NCBI RefSeq assembly: GCF_028640845.1
Contig: NC_080540.1
Span: 152,837,920-152,901,919, forward strand
Direction: 5' to 3'
DNA: 64,000 bases
Source: Ahaetulla prasina
Taxonomy: Eukaryota > Chordata > Lepidosauria > Squamata > Colubridae
The translations under genes and the position numbers were made by a program. Shown here piece after piece: positions 1-9,998 of this stretch; position 1 is the stretch's first letter, and each line of letters starts with the position of its first letter. The notes beneath the pieces are model-generated. The model was not told the DNA's origin. It saw only the letters and a program-made list of their open reading frames with translations, and ran no database searches.

Positions 1-264
1 CAGAGAACCAGTAGTAAAAATTCTGACTGGCCTTGCCCACTCTATTCTCTGCCTCCTGAGTCCCAGCTGATCAGGAAGAAATGGAGATTTTGCAGTAACC
101 TTGCCCTGGATTGGGGAGTTAATGGAGATTTTACAGTATCATTCCCCTGGAGTGGGGTGGGAATGGAGATTTTATAGTATCCTTTCCCTGCTATACCCAC
201 CAAGCCATGTCCACCAAGCCACATCCACAGAACCAGTAGTAAAAAAATTTGAAACCCACAACTG
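1..264 (+). mobile_element. hAT-like MITE, left end cut by window
   Basis: The right terminal inverted repeat ends at 264 (GAAACCCACAACTG). The body carries repeated TGGAGATTTT(G/A)CAGTA blocks, then CCAAGCCA...CCACAGAACCAGTAGTAAAA. This body recurs at 15346-15623, 52971-53213 and, inverted, at 39202-39533, where 8-bp target duplications can be read. It is non-coding: no transposase remnant. The left end lies outside the window, so the target duplication cannot be tested here. Confidence 0.75.
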
Positions 265-880
265 CTGTGAATATTCTTTATTGCAATAAGATAGAATAAT
301 AGAACTTTGAAAACCTGTCCAAGTTTCTCCTTGTTTCATCTTATACTAAATTAAATTAAGGAGGAGTTATTTTAAGTCTTTTTCTCCTTCCTCCTCCTAT
401 CTCAGGATTGTGCAGTCTTTTTAACAATCTTCCCTAAATAGCTTGCTCCTGTTTTCCCTCTTCAGCAATTTTCTCACATCTTCCTGTAGTTCTACTTTCA
501 CACCTGTTTTTTTTCTTTTCTTTCTTTCTCCATCTATTTTTACTCCAGATCTATTCTTGATGTTACATAGTGATCCATCATTCAGATTCCTTTATTCTAA
601 TTTTCTTCACTGAATCTGCCTTTCTTGCGAGACATGACTACAGACTCATGTCTAATCATTTGCATGCTTGCTTTTAAAGCCTCAGTAGAAAGTCTTTATT
701 TTTTTCTGTTTTCTTATCAAGCTGTCAGATTAACCTAATGCAATGTCTTTATTCAGTGGTAATTTGATTAGCAATCCTCATGCCAAATTCAGTGAATGCT
801 GCATGATAGGAGAACAGCAAGGTCTGTGGGTGGGGAGGGGTTAAAAAAGTCAAAATGACCAGGTGATCAAAGCCCCAGCC
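265..880. other. No gene seen
   Basis: AT-rich sequence with a pyrimidine-rich patch around 480-535 (CTTTTCTTTCTTTC). No coding signal and no recognisable repeat. Confidence 0.5.
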
Positions 881-881
881 C

Positions 882-1066
882 TTTTTATGTGGAACAATTT
901 GCCTGCAGAAGTTGTGAATGCACCAACACTGGAAATTTTAAAGAAAATTTGGATAGCCATTTGTCTGAAATGGTGTAGGGTTTCCTGCCTCGGCAGTGGG
1001 TTGGACTAGAAGACATCCAAGGTCCCTTCCAACTCTGTTGTGATGTGATGTGATGTGATGTGATGT
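882..1066 (+). mobile_element. CR1-like LINE 3' end with pentamer tail
   Basis: A 5'-truncated CR1 tail. The diagnostic stretch GTTGGACTAGAAGAC...GGTCCCTTCCAACTCTG matches the conserved CR1 3' UTR. A related copy at 48196-48440 is longer. The usual 3' terminal repeat has become (GTGAT)n at about 1039-1066. There is no open frame. Confidence 0.8.
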
Positions 1067-1089
1067 GTTGTATCAATAAAGGAAAATAT

Positions 1090-1187
1090 TTGTAGCTCAG
1101 GGTTAAAACGAGAGTGCCTTGATGCTCTCTGAGCTTGGTTGTTTTCTTGCAGATGTTTTATTACTCAAACTAGGTAACATCATCAGT
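1090..1187 (+). repeat. Dispersed repeat, GTAGCTCAGG...GAGCTTGG type
   Basis: The block TGTAGCTCAGG, then CTCTCTGAGCTTGGTTG, then AGATGTT...GGTAACATCATCAG recurs at about 5607-5715, at 6273-6381, and inverted at 45483-45580. I recognise it as an interspersed squamate repeat but cannot assign a family. Confidence 0.6.
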
Positions 1188-1653
1188 TATATCTATGTGT
1201 TGTATGTATCACAAATAAGAAAGAGGAGGAGTTTTGATCATATGGCCATGACTGGCATCATGACTTTTTCTACTCCTCTTATAGAAACCACAGATGGAAA
1301 GCAAGCATCCCTCTTTTCAAAAAAGAGAATGATTTATGCAGGCTAGAAGATTAAGACTACCTCATATTTGCTCTTTCTTCGAGCAAATCCCCAAAAGTCA
1401 TTAAAGTTGAGAAGTACAATATCATTTATTTGGTCACTGGAATGAGATATAAGTGAATAAATAAAGTGAGCAGGCCAATGAAGATTCAGTTAACTTCCCA
1501 TTTTCTGTCTTTATTTGATCACTCCATTATTTATTCTATGTATTCATCTACCCTTTTACTAATATTACCTCTGCAGGAGAGTAGACTGAATTATGTAGTA
1601 CTTTACATGAGGGTTTCAAGATGATCTTATGGGTTTGATGGAATAGTCTAGGG

Positions 1654-2029
1654 CAGTGATGGCTAATCTTTTTTTTCCTTGGGTGCCAAAAGTGTGTGCC
1701 CACACCCATAATGCAATGCCCCCTATGGATGCCCCACCCATTTTCAGACTTCCGGTAGGCCCATTTTTTCACCCTCCCAGAGCCTCTGCGTGAGCCCTGT
1801 ACTTACCTGGCATCCAAAACAGGCCACATGGAGACTCCTGGGAAGGGAGGGGTGGCATGGGCATGTGCATGCATCTCCCGCATGCACGGCAGCGATCCAA
1901 AAATCAGCTGGCTGGCGGGAGGCATGCGTGCATGCGCAGTGGAGCTGATCTAGGGCGACGGCTCACATGCCTGTAGAAATGGCTTCACGTGCCACTTTGG
2001 GCACGTGTGCCATAGGTTTGCCACCATGG
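1654..2029. mobile_element. hAT-like MITE (CAGTGATGGC family), exact 8-bp TSD
   Basis: Flanked by GTCTAGGG at 1646-1653 and 2030-2037, an exact 8-bp duplication. Termini are CAGTGATGGC and GCCACCATGG. The interior is CpG- and GC-rich (GCATGCGTGCATGCGC) and ends in the GGCACGTGTGCCATAGG signature. A second copy of the family is at 37720-38159. Non-coding. An 8-bp duplication is the hallmark of hAT insertion. Confidence 0.9.
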
Positions 2030-2214
2030 GTCTAGGGCTTTGACTATTAAGAAGAAAGGCCACGTCCTCCTCCATAAAATCTAGAAGGGAAGAACATTGC
2101 CTACGGGGCAAACTGTCTTTTCTCACTAAGCCCAAAACTGTGTCTTATAAAATTACTGCATTTGATATAAACATGCTAAACCAAAACCAAAATATCTTCC
2201 CTATTTTCAGGAGG

Positions 2215-2878
2215 ATGTAAAAAAAGAAGAAGAAGAACTGGTTAACTACAAATTAGTCAGCCTGACTTTCATTCAAAGCAAAATTCTGGAAGAGATTGCT
2301 CAGTAGTCAGTTGAGGAGCCTTTAGAGAATGATGTTTGCCTTGGTAGGAGCCAGTATTGCAGGATTATCAAGAATGGATCATGGCAAACCAGCCTGAATT
2401 TTTTTGATGAAGTGACTAATGAAGCTACCCACAGGAATGTGGTGAGCATATCTTGATTCAGCAAAGCATTTGACAAAATCTCCCATAGGATCCTAACAGA
2501 GATTATACTGGCAAACTGGACGATGCCACCATTAGGTAACTATACAACTAAGGGAGCAATCACACCTAACAAGTGTATATCTACAATTCCATGTCAAGGT
2601 AGAAAAAATGGAATACTTCAGGGCCCTGTTCTAGGTTTTCTGATGTTCGATATATTTAGACATAATTTGGAAGAAAGATTAGAAAATATGAAATGCAGAT
2701 GATATAAAGACCAGTGGGGTAGCAAAGAGCTTACTATTAAAATTCAGGAGGCACTGAACAAAGCCCAGCAAGCTTTGAACAGGAACAAACGCAAAATCCT
2801 GCATTTGGGTAGGGGAAAAAAAAACAGGCAAAAGTTTAGTACATGCAAAAAGGACCTGAATATCTTGGGGGTCACGTA
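2215..2878 (+). pseudogene. Degenerate non-LTR reverse transcriptase fragment
   Basis: Conceptual translation with several frame changes shows remnants of a LINE reverse transcriptase. A motif-A-like stretch FSKAFDKISHR occurs near 2458-2490, preceded by a stop where the usual D would be. A motif-B-like LQGPV block lies near 2615, and LGVTY near 2865. Internal stops and frameshifts show it is long dead. CR1-like by overall wording of the motifs; the exact family is uncertain. It stops at the T-run at 2881, where an unrelated LINE begins. Confidence 0.6.
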
Positions 2879-2880
2879 CC

Positions 2881-2899
2881 TTTTTTTTTTTTTTTTTTT
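2881..2899. repeat. Poly-T run
   Basis: Nineteen T in a row, directly between the dead reverse transcriptase fragment and the 5' start of the next LINE. Confidence 0.95.
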
Positions 2900-2900
2900 C

Positions 2901-4495
2901 CCACCTAAGATGGCGCCGACGAAGGCTGCCTCGGTGAAATGCTCTCTAATTGTTTCTTTATTTCTAATTGTTCTCTGTGACTCACTACGGATTTCCTACT
3001 CACGAGACCATCTGCTAAAAATTAAGGAACATTTCTTTAAGGAGCAGCTTTCTTTAATCTCACCCCCGCCTGTCTTTACAAACACGGAGGAGATTCTAAC
3101 ACAGGAGGAGGCAATTCCCACGGAGCCATGGATTACTAAAAAAAACCAAACGACGGAAACGAAGGAAACGAGGTAAAAGATCTGGGATCTTAATCAAGCT
3201 AAGAACTCGCACTAAAACTCCTCTGCCTTCAATTTTCCTAACAAATATACGCTCACTTGCAAATAAGATGGATGAAATACTCCTCTTAAACAAATACTAT
3301 TCTGATTTTCGCAATTCAGCAGTCCTATGCTTCTCTGAAACCTGGTTAAATGAATCAATTGAAAATAGCAGCCTGAACATTCCAGGATTTCAAATTGAAC
3401 GATCAGACAGGGTTCCAGAAACATCTGGTAAAAGAAAGGAGGAGGCTTATGCCTATATATTAATTCAACCTGGTGTCAAGATTTTAACATAATTTACAAA
3501 TTCTGTGACAACAATTTAGAGACTCTAATTATCAACTGCAAACCTTACTATTCGCCTCGTGAATTTTCCTCATTTCTTCTAATTGCTGTTTATGTCCCAC
3601 CACAAGCCTGTGTAAACGAGGCATTACGAACTCTAGCTGACCAAATCATGGAGGCTGAAGCCAAACACCCTGATTCACTGGCCATTGTTTTGGGAGATCT
3701 AAACAAGGCAAACTTAAGGAAAGAACTACCAAAATACTTTCAGCATGTCAATTGTCCCACCAGAGGCAAGAATACTCTAGACCACTGCTACACAACACTA
3801 AAAGATGCCTATCGGTCTTTACCACGTGCAGCTGTAGGACACTCTGATCATTGCATGATTCACCTTGTACCTGCTTACAGGCAAAGACTTAAAGCCATAA
3901 AACCAATAATTAAATCAGTGAAAACCTGGACGGAGGAATCAGAATTAAAGCTACAGGCATGTTTTGACTGCACTGATTGGAATATTTTTAAAGATACCTC
4001 TGCAGACCTGGATGAACTCACAGATACTGTAACATCATATGTCAGCTTCTGTGAAGACCTATATGTACCTACAAGGAACTTGCAAATACACAGTAATAAC
4101 AAACCTTGGTTTACACCTAAACTTAAGCATAGCTACGACATTCCAAAGAGGAAGCCTACAGAAAAGGTGATAAAATGCTGTACAATCAGGCCAGAAATGC
4201 ACTAACAAGGGAGATAAGAGCAGCAAAAGAAGCTACTCTGAAAAGCTAAAGAATCAATTTTCAGCAAATGAACCAGCAAACATGTGGAAAACTCTTAAAA
4301 ATATCACCGCTATGGCAAACCTCCTTCCCAGGCTGAAGGTAATCAACAACTGGCAGATGACCTGAATGAGTTTTACTGCAGGTTTGAAAGGAAACTACAG
4401 CCACCTATCTCCACAACCCCATCTCAGACACACCAACAACAGCCAAGCCTCCTACAACTGACCCCATTTCATTGGGTTACAACCCTAGTGATCAC
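2901..4495 (+). pseudogene. LINE 5' half: short N-terminal region plus APE-type endonuclease
   Basis: The element starts CCACCTAAGATGGCGCC, with an ATG at 2910. The first open stretch (2910-3176) contains a hydrophobic segment then SYSRDHLL, seen at the start of ORF2 in fish and reptile L2/CR1-group LINEs. After a frame change, LTNIRSLANKMDE (about 3235-3280), FSETWLNES and the 185-codon frame 3648-4205 form the apurinic endonuclease: VLGDLNKANL (catalytic D/N), LDHCY and VGHSDHCMI (terminal SDH). Downstream, a DLNEFYCRFER-like linker near 4355-4400 normally precedes the reverse transcriptase. The transcriptase half and 3' end are missing, and the element stops at a GGAA microsatellite. That is unusual, because LINEs normally lose their 5' end. 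At least three frameshifts make it non-functional. L2/CR1-group placement is by motif only. Confidence 0.75.
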
Positions 4496-4496
4496 A

Positions 4497-4539
4497 GAAA
4501 AGGAAGGAAGGAAGAAAGAAAGAAAGAAGGAAGGAAGGG
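4497..4539 (+). repeat. (GGAA/GAAA)n microsatellite
   Basis: AAGGAAGGAAGGAAGAAAG-type tract. A matching tract at 5131-5155 starts the second copy of the adjacent duplication. Confidence 0.9.
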
Positions 4540-4756
4540 TCTCCTTGTCTAGGAATTGACACAATGGTACACAAGATGAATGTGAAAGGCCTTCTTGACC
4601 ACAGTTGCACTTTGTGTAGAAGTTGTGAATCGAAGAAAATCTGGATTGTGCATCAGTCCTGAATGCTTTGTTTAGCAATGGGACAAACTGTTTTAGGAGA
4701 TGGTAGACTTTCCCTCAATGGAGATGTTTGGGCAGAGGCTAGAAATCCATCTGTCA
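4531..4756 (+). repeat. Duplicated block D1, copy 1 (CR1-like 3' UTR)
   Basis: By eye, identical over its whole length to 5149-5374 (offset 618). It reads GGGTCTCCTTGTC through AGAAATCCATCTGTCA. Its second half has the look of a CR1 3' UTR (CAGAGGCTAGAAATCCATCTGTCA). Copy 1 continues at 4757 with different sequence from copy 2. Confidence 0.85.
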
Positions 4757-5130
4757 ATTACACATGAAAGGCCACAATGTTCAGATCAGCCCATGTACTA
4801 TAGTAATACTTTATGACATCCTAGGTTCTTGAGAAGAATTCAACGTGAATGAAACCAACACCAGTTAAAAATTGGCAGGTATGATTTAACATTATTGTAT
4901 ATATAACAATAATAACAACAATTTCAAGGTAGAAGCCATATGAATCTCAGGGTGAATGGTGTTCCAGAGGACAAGCACAGTGGCAGAGAAAACACTGTTT
5001 AAGTGATGGAAACTAGAGTGCATTTACTTTCTGTGATTGTGCAGGATGAGCAGAAACTATGGGATACAGGTGGCCCATTCAGTAGCTTACGTCTTCTCGC
5101 TGTTCTTCAAAATAACCCCATCTAGAACAT
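4757..5130. other. Non-coding spacer between D1 copies
   Basis: Includes CCTAGGTTCTTGAGAAGAATTCAACGTG around 4820-4850, which resembles the 3' UTR of the LINE family whose C-terminus is at 5940-6075. Otherwise unrecognised. No coding signal. Confidence 0.4.
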
Positions 5131-5148
5131 GGAAGGAAGGAAGGAAGG

Positions 5149-5374
5149 AAGGAAGGGTCTCCTTGTCTAGGAATTGACACAATGGTACACAAGATGAATG
5201 TGAAAGGCCTTCTTGACCACAGTTGCACTTTGTGTAGAAGTTGTGAATCGAAGAAAATCTGGATTGTGCATCAGTCCTGAATGCTTTGTTTAGCAATGGG
5301 ACAAACTGTTTTAGGAGATGGTAGACTTTCCCTCAATGGAGATGTTTGGGCAGAGGCTAGAAATCCATCTGTCA
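5149..5374 (+). repeat. Duplicated block D1, copy 2
   Basis: Second copy of 4531-4756, preceded by a GGAA tract at 5131. It ends in CCATCTGTCA at 5365-5374, and these ten bases are also the first ten of block D2. Confidence 0.85.
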
Positions 5375-5715
5375 GCAGCAAAAGCATATTCTTGCCCTGG
5401 ACAGAGATGTAACTTAGGATGATCTTTGTGTCCCTTCCAACCTTTTTTTCATATTTTACTGAACTTTATCAAAATTACAGTTATTCCCCATCTAATATCA
5501 CCTTAAAGTACAGTGAAAATTGCAAATGGTTGAGGAATTCTGGGTGCCACTCTAAAGTTTTGAGATGATGTTGGTTTTGCAATGGTGGCAAATATCTGTA
5601 GCTCAGGTGTAGGATGAGGGTGAAGGTTTGTTCTCTGAGCTTGTGGGTTAGTTGATAAACTCTCCTAAACTCTGCTGAAGATGTTACCTAGCCTGTTAAC
5701 GAAACATTCAGAAAC
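5365..5715 (+). repeat. Duplicated block D2, copy 1
   Basis: 351 bp, identical by eye to 6031-6381 (offset 666). Joined to D1 copy 2 through the shared decamer CCATCTGTCA. It contains the GTAGCTCAGG...GAGCTTGTGGG repeat in its right third. Confidence 0.85.
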
Positions 5716-5799
5716 CAAGCCATACCTACCAAGTCATGCCATGCCCACCAAGCCACACCCACAGAACCGGTAGTAAAAAATTTTTGAAACCCACCACTG
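5716..5799 (+). mobile_element. hAT-like MITE right-end fragment
   Basis: CCAAGCCACACCCACAGAACC then GGTAGTAAAAAATTT and the terminus GAAACCCACCACTG (5786-5799). Same family as 1-264. The left part is missing: the fragment abuts block D2 at 5715. Confidence 0.65.
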
Positions 5800-5939
5800 T
5801 CCTATACCCAAGCTGCAGATATTCACCACTATTGCAAAGGTAGCTCTGTGTGTATAAGAAAAACTAAATAATGTTCACAAATAAAAATCTTAATAATAAC
5901 ATCAACAACAACACAAATAATAATATGACATAAACCATA

Positions 5940-6075
5940 TTTATGGTGGTAGCCCCAGTGATTATCGCCACTCTGTGCCATGTCCAAAAACCTTAGACAG
6001 CCACTTAGAATATCTGCACTGACAAAATTTCCATCTGTCAGCAGCAAAAGCATATTCTTGCCCTGGACAGAGATG
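5940..6075 (+). pseudogene. C-terminal fragment of a LINE protein (same type as right edge)
   Basis: Conceptual translation gives VVAPVIIATLCHVQKP, stop, then CTDKISICQQQKH. This corresponds to the ending seen in two copies at the right window edge (..DKIAICQLQKAT..). Known R4-like/RLE-type LINE proteins in reptiles have such a tail, but the diagnostic endonuclease itself is not present here, so the clade is uncertain. Stops at TAG/TAA within the fragment show decay. Confidence 0.5.
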
Positions 6076-6381
6076 TAACTTAGGATGATCTTTGTGTCCC
6101 TTCCAACCTTTTTTTCATATTTTACTGAACTTTATCAAAATTACAGTTATTCCCCATCTAATATCACCTTAAAGTACAGTGAAAATTGCAAATGGTTGAG
6201 GAATTCTGGGTGCCACTCTAAAGTTTTGAGATGATGTTGGTTTTGCAATGGTGGCAAATATCTGTAGCTCAGGTGTAGGATGAGGGTGAAGGTTTGTTCT
6301 CTGAGCTTGTGGGTTAGTTGATAAACTCTCCTAAACTCTGCTGAAGATGTTACCTAGCCTGTTAACGAAACATTCAGAAAC
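6031..6381 (+). repeat. Duplicated block D2, copy 2
   Basis: Identical to 5365-5715. Here the left flank (GCACTGACAAAATTT) reads continuously with the LINE C-terminal frame, so this is probably the original context. Just downstream, CTAACCCACAAGCTCGGAGAAC (6381-6402) is an inverted copy of part of the block itself. Confidence 0.85.
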
Positions 6382-6580
6382 TAACCCACAAGCTCGGAGA
6401 ACGAACCTGCACCCTCATGACGTTGGTTCTTCTAAAGGCAGAGATTTCTGTATGCACCCCTAGCTCTATGCTGGGGGTTCATATCTAGCTAAGTTGTAGG
6501 CTTCAGTTCTTTCATTTAGGCTCATGAATTTAATCGGAGCCACTGAGAACTGAGTAGCCTCCTTATGCAAAGAAAACAAT

Positions 6581-7623
6581 TTATTTTATTTATTTTTATT
6601 TGTTTATTTATTTGTCAAACACAACAGTATATATAAGTATAAGCTTGAAATAACCATACAAGTTGGATACAATTAAAGGGAACATTAGGACAGGAACTCT
6701 GGTGCTCTTATGCACGCCCCTTACAGGCCTCTTAGGAATGGGGTGAGGTCAATAGTAGATAGTCTTTGCTTAAAGCTTTGGGGATTTTGGGAAGAGACCA
6801 CAGAGTCAGGTAGTGCATTCCAGGCATTAACAACTCTGTTACTGAAGTCATATTTTCTACAATCAAGATTGGAGCGGTTCACATTAAGTTTAAATCTATT
6901 GTGTGCTCGTGTATTGTTGCGATTGAAGCTGAAGTAGCCATTGACAGGAAGGACATTGTAGCAGATGATTTTATGAGCTATACACTGAAGGCGGCATAAT
7001 TCTAAATTTTCTAAACCAGAATTTCAAGGTATTTTGTTGTGATCAGAGGAGTGGAGAATTCTTCTTGTAAAATATTTCTGGACACGCTCAATTGTATTAA
7101 TGTCCAAAATGAGGTGTGGGTTCCAGACAGGTGAGCTGTATTCGAGAATTGGCCTAGCAAATGTTTTATATGCTCTGGTTAGTAGTGTAATCTTTCTGGA
7201 GAAGAAGCTACACAAGATTAAGTTTACAACTCTTAAAGCCTTTTTGGCGATGTAGTTGCAGTGGGCTTTGGCACTTAGATCGTTTGATATGAAAACTCCA
7301 AGGTCTTTGACGGGGTGAGGTTCATCTACAAGATAATGTCCATCAAGCTTGTATTTAGTGTTCTGGTTCTTTTTTCCAATGTGTAAGACAGAGCATTTGC
7401 TGGTTGAGCTGTGGAGTTGCCAAATTTTTGACCATTCCGACACAAAGTCAAGGTCTCTTTGAAGGGTAGCCGCATTGTTGGTAGTGTTAAATAGTTTAAC
7501 ATCATCGGCGAAGAGAACACAATTACTTATAATATGGTCACAGAAGTCGTTAATGTAAAATATGAAGAGTGTTGGTCCTAGAACGCTGCCTTGGGGGACA
7601 CAGCTATTGACAGGAGCGGGATT
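6581..7623 (-). mobile_element. CR1/L3-like LINE, 5'-truncated, reverse strand
   Basis: The element's 3' end is at the left: a TTTATTTATTTGTCAAACACAACAG tail (complement of ..TTTGACAAATAAATAAA). It continues rightwards through the 3' UTR and the C-terminal half of the reverse transcriptase to about 7623, where it is truncated. Further copies of the same 3' region are at 9470-9998, 41305-41671, 51626-51858 and 51890-52480. Confidence 0.85.
7024..7600 (-). pseudogene. CR1/L3-like reverse transcriptase C-terminal part
   Basis: Non-LTR reverse transcriptase C-terminus of a CR1/Jockey-group LINE. The best open stretch, 7024-7443, contains WQLHSSTSKCSVLHIGKK, then VKDLGVFISNDLS (the conserved LGV segment after the palm), AYKTFARPILEYSSPVWNPH and IERVQKYFTRRIL, all typical thumb and connection motifs. 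Upstream, 7326-7600 holds the preceding part in another frame (the palm-end AVPQGSVLGP/FADD region is recognisable only as nucleotides around 7500-7600), so at least one frameshift separates them. The catalytic palm motifs A and B are lost to 5' truncation. Not functional. Confidence 0.8.
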
Positions 7624-7624
7624 T

Positions 7625-7664
7625 GATAAAATAGGAGAGGAATTCCTTCCTCTCCTATTTTATC
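7625..7664. repeat. Perfect 17-bp inverted repeat (hairpin)
   Basis: The arm GATAAAATAGGAGAGGA at 7625-7641, spacer ATTCCT, and exact reverse complement at 7648-7664. It sits precisely where the reverse-strand LINE is truncated. Confidence 0.9.
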
Positions 7665-9465
7665 CTTGATTTTCTTTCTTGAAATTCCATGGGAATGTGG
7701 TGGTAACCTACAGATTGGCATGGATTTTCTTTCAGCATTGGTATAACTGCAGTTTCACAACAAAAGAATCTCTTCATCAGTAAGAAAAGGACTAGTCAGA
7801 GAAGGAAATTGTGCATGAATGAGATTTGGCAGTAGAGAAAGGTATAGTCCTGAGAATGCAAGAGAATATCAGAGGCAGATCTAACTGTTCCTGACAGTTG
7901 TGACTGATTAAATGCTTAACTCCCATATTCTTCTAATCTCATTCACAATGGATAGGAAAAAGATGTCACAAGCCTGCCAACAATTAACAATAGGGGAAGA
8001 GGAATGCTGTCTCCAGCTGTCTCTAGTGAAACAGTCTCTAAAACCACCCCTAGCAGACAATTTTGGTGAATTACCAGCATCTCAGCAGTTCATACAAATG
8101 GCATAGCTGACAACAGCAGAAAAAAATGCCTTAAAAGTCATACATTTTTAAAGTCATGCTTCCCTCATGGGGACTGAGGCAAGTCTTAGCAGCAAAAATC
8201 TATCCCTTAATATTTTTTAAATGAGGTTGCACAAGTGCGATTCCAAGAAAGGAATCTGGCACAGGAAAAGGAAATGACTGACTGTAGATATTGTACCTTT
8301 GATTTAAAATGTTAGTATCCTGTTGCGATAGAAAATGTCCCTGGAAAAGTATAAATGGCGTTGATTCATTTTGCTTGTGAATTGTTTAGTTCCAAGAATT
8401 AATGTAAAAGGGTTGCAAGATTGATCAACAGAAAGAATACAGACCTGTTCCTTTTAGATGAGTATATAACTATTACATGTACTCTATAAACATTTTAATG
8501 GCAAGTAGGTAAAATCAATTCAGATCTATCAAAACTTGAATGTATGCTGCAGTAGTCAGAATGGATTTTATAATTCACCGTCTGCGGGTCACATGGAAAG
8601 GATCCCTGTATGCCAAAAATAATTATAATAGTCTGCTTCAAACTATCAAGCACGTTAAGAAAACAACCATGTTTCCATTCTATTAGAACTCTGGAATCTT
8701 CCAAGCAAACAAGAAACTTCATTAGACTTCAAAAATGACCCAGATTGAATTATTCCTCTTACATATATGTCCTTCATGTATCAGAGTGCATGAATATCAG
8801 TCCATACTGCCCATCGCAATAAGTTATTTCATCCCTGATTCTGCTTATGTTACAAACTCTAGATTTTCTTCCCCAAGGCAACAGTTCATTTCTTGAAATG
8901 AATGAAAAATATGCAATGTTACTTGGGATCAATCAAAATGAATTTTTGTTATTTATTTAAGGAGATTGAGAGCTTTTTGCTATGCAACTGCTAGGATGAA
9001 GTCTTGAAAAACTCCTGGTGATTCAGCAGAAACAATAGTCTCAGAAGATTTTAAAAATCATGAGTAGTATGCAGAAAAGTGGCCCATTTTTAAAAAATCT
9101 ATATACATCCCAAACCTTTAAGGGTCAGTAATCACAGGGGAAAGCAATTTTTTTAAAGTTTTCATATAATTTCTAACAGACATAATTTGTTTTTCTTCCC
9201 AGCATTTTCCTTGCAAGTGCAAGATCTGCTATTTTTTAATAGGATGAATCAAATGTTGATCTGTGGTCTGACAGTGTGGGGCGGGGGAGAGAAACTAGAA
9301 CTCTAGCCTGGAGCCTTAACCAAACTGAACCAAACCAAACCAAACACCAAACTGACTTCCTAATACAAAGCTTTAAATGATGAAGATTATGTAACTGGGA
9401 TTCTGGATTTCATGTATCTAGGATACATGAAAAACTAGTTTGATCCAAACATTAAAGAGAAACAA
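7665..9465. other. No gene seen
   Basis: AT-rich unique-looking DNA. Contains a short ACCAAACTGA/ACCAAACC direct-repeat patch at 9316-9350. The short open frames here show no family motif. Confidence 0.5.
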
Positions 9466-9469
9466 AATG

Positions 9470-9998
9470 CTCACAACAAAATACCTTATGCCACCAGACT
9501 TGAAATCCTGGGTTTAGAAAATTTAGAACTACGTCGCCTACGTAGTTCATAAAATCATCTGCTGCAATGTCCTTCCTGTGGAAGACTACTTCAGCTTCAA
9601 TCACAACAATACAGGAGCACACAATAGATTCAAACTTAAAGTGAACCGCTCAAATCTCGATTGCAGAAAATATGACTTCAGTAACAGAGTTGTTAGTGCC
9701 TGAAATGCACTACCAGACTCTGTGGTCTCATCCCAAAATCCCCAAAGCTTTAACCTAAGACTGTCTACTGTTGACCTCACCCCATTCCTAAGAGGTCTGT
9801 AAGGGGTGTGCATAAGAGCACCAGTGTGCCTACCGTCCCTGTCCTAATGTTCTCTTTAATTGTATTCATTTTATGTATTCAATTCATGCTTATACTTATA
9901 TATATTATTTAATATGTATTCAACTAAATAAATAGAATAGAATAGAATAGAATAGAATAGAATAGAATAGAATAGAATAGAATAGAATAGAATAGAAT
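9470..9998 (+). mobile_element. CR1/L3-like LINE 3' end with (AATAG)n tail
   Basis: 5'-truncated copy of the LINE type at 6581-7623, in the opposite orientation. Translated remnants include YFSFNHNN and LDCRKYDFSNRVV, the C-terminal end of the protein. It then reads through the 3' UTR (CCCCATTCCTAAGAGG, GGGGTGTGCATAAGAGCACC) into AATAAATAGAATAG. The tail has grown into an (AATAG)n microsatellite at 9931-9998. Confidence 0.85.
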
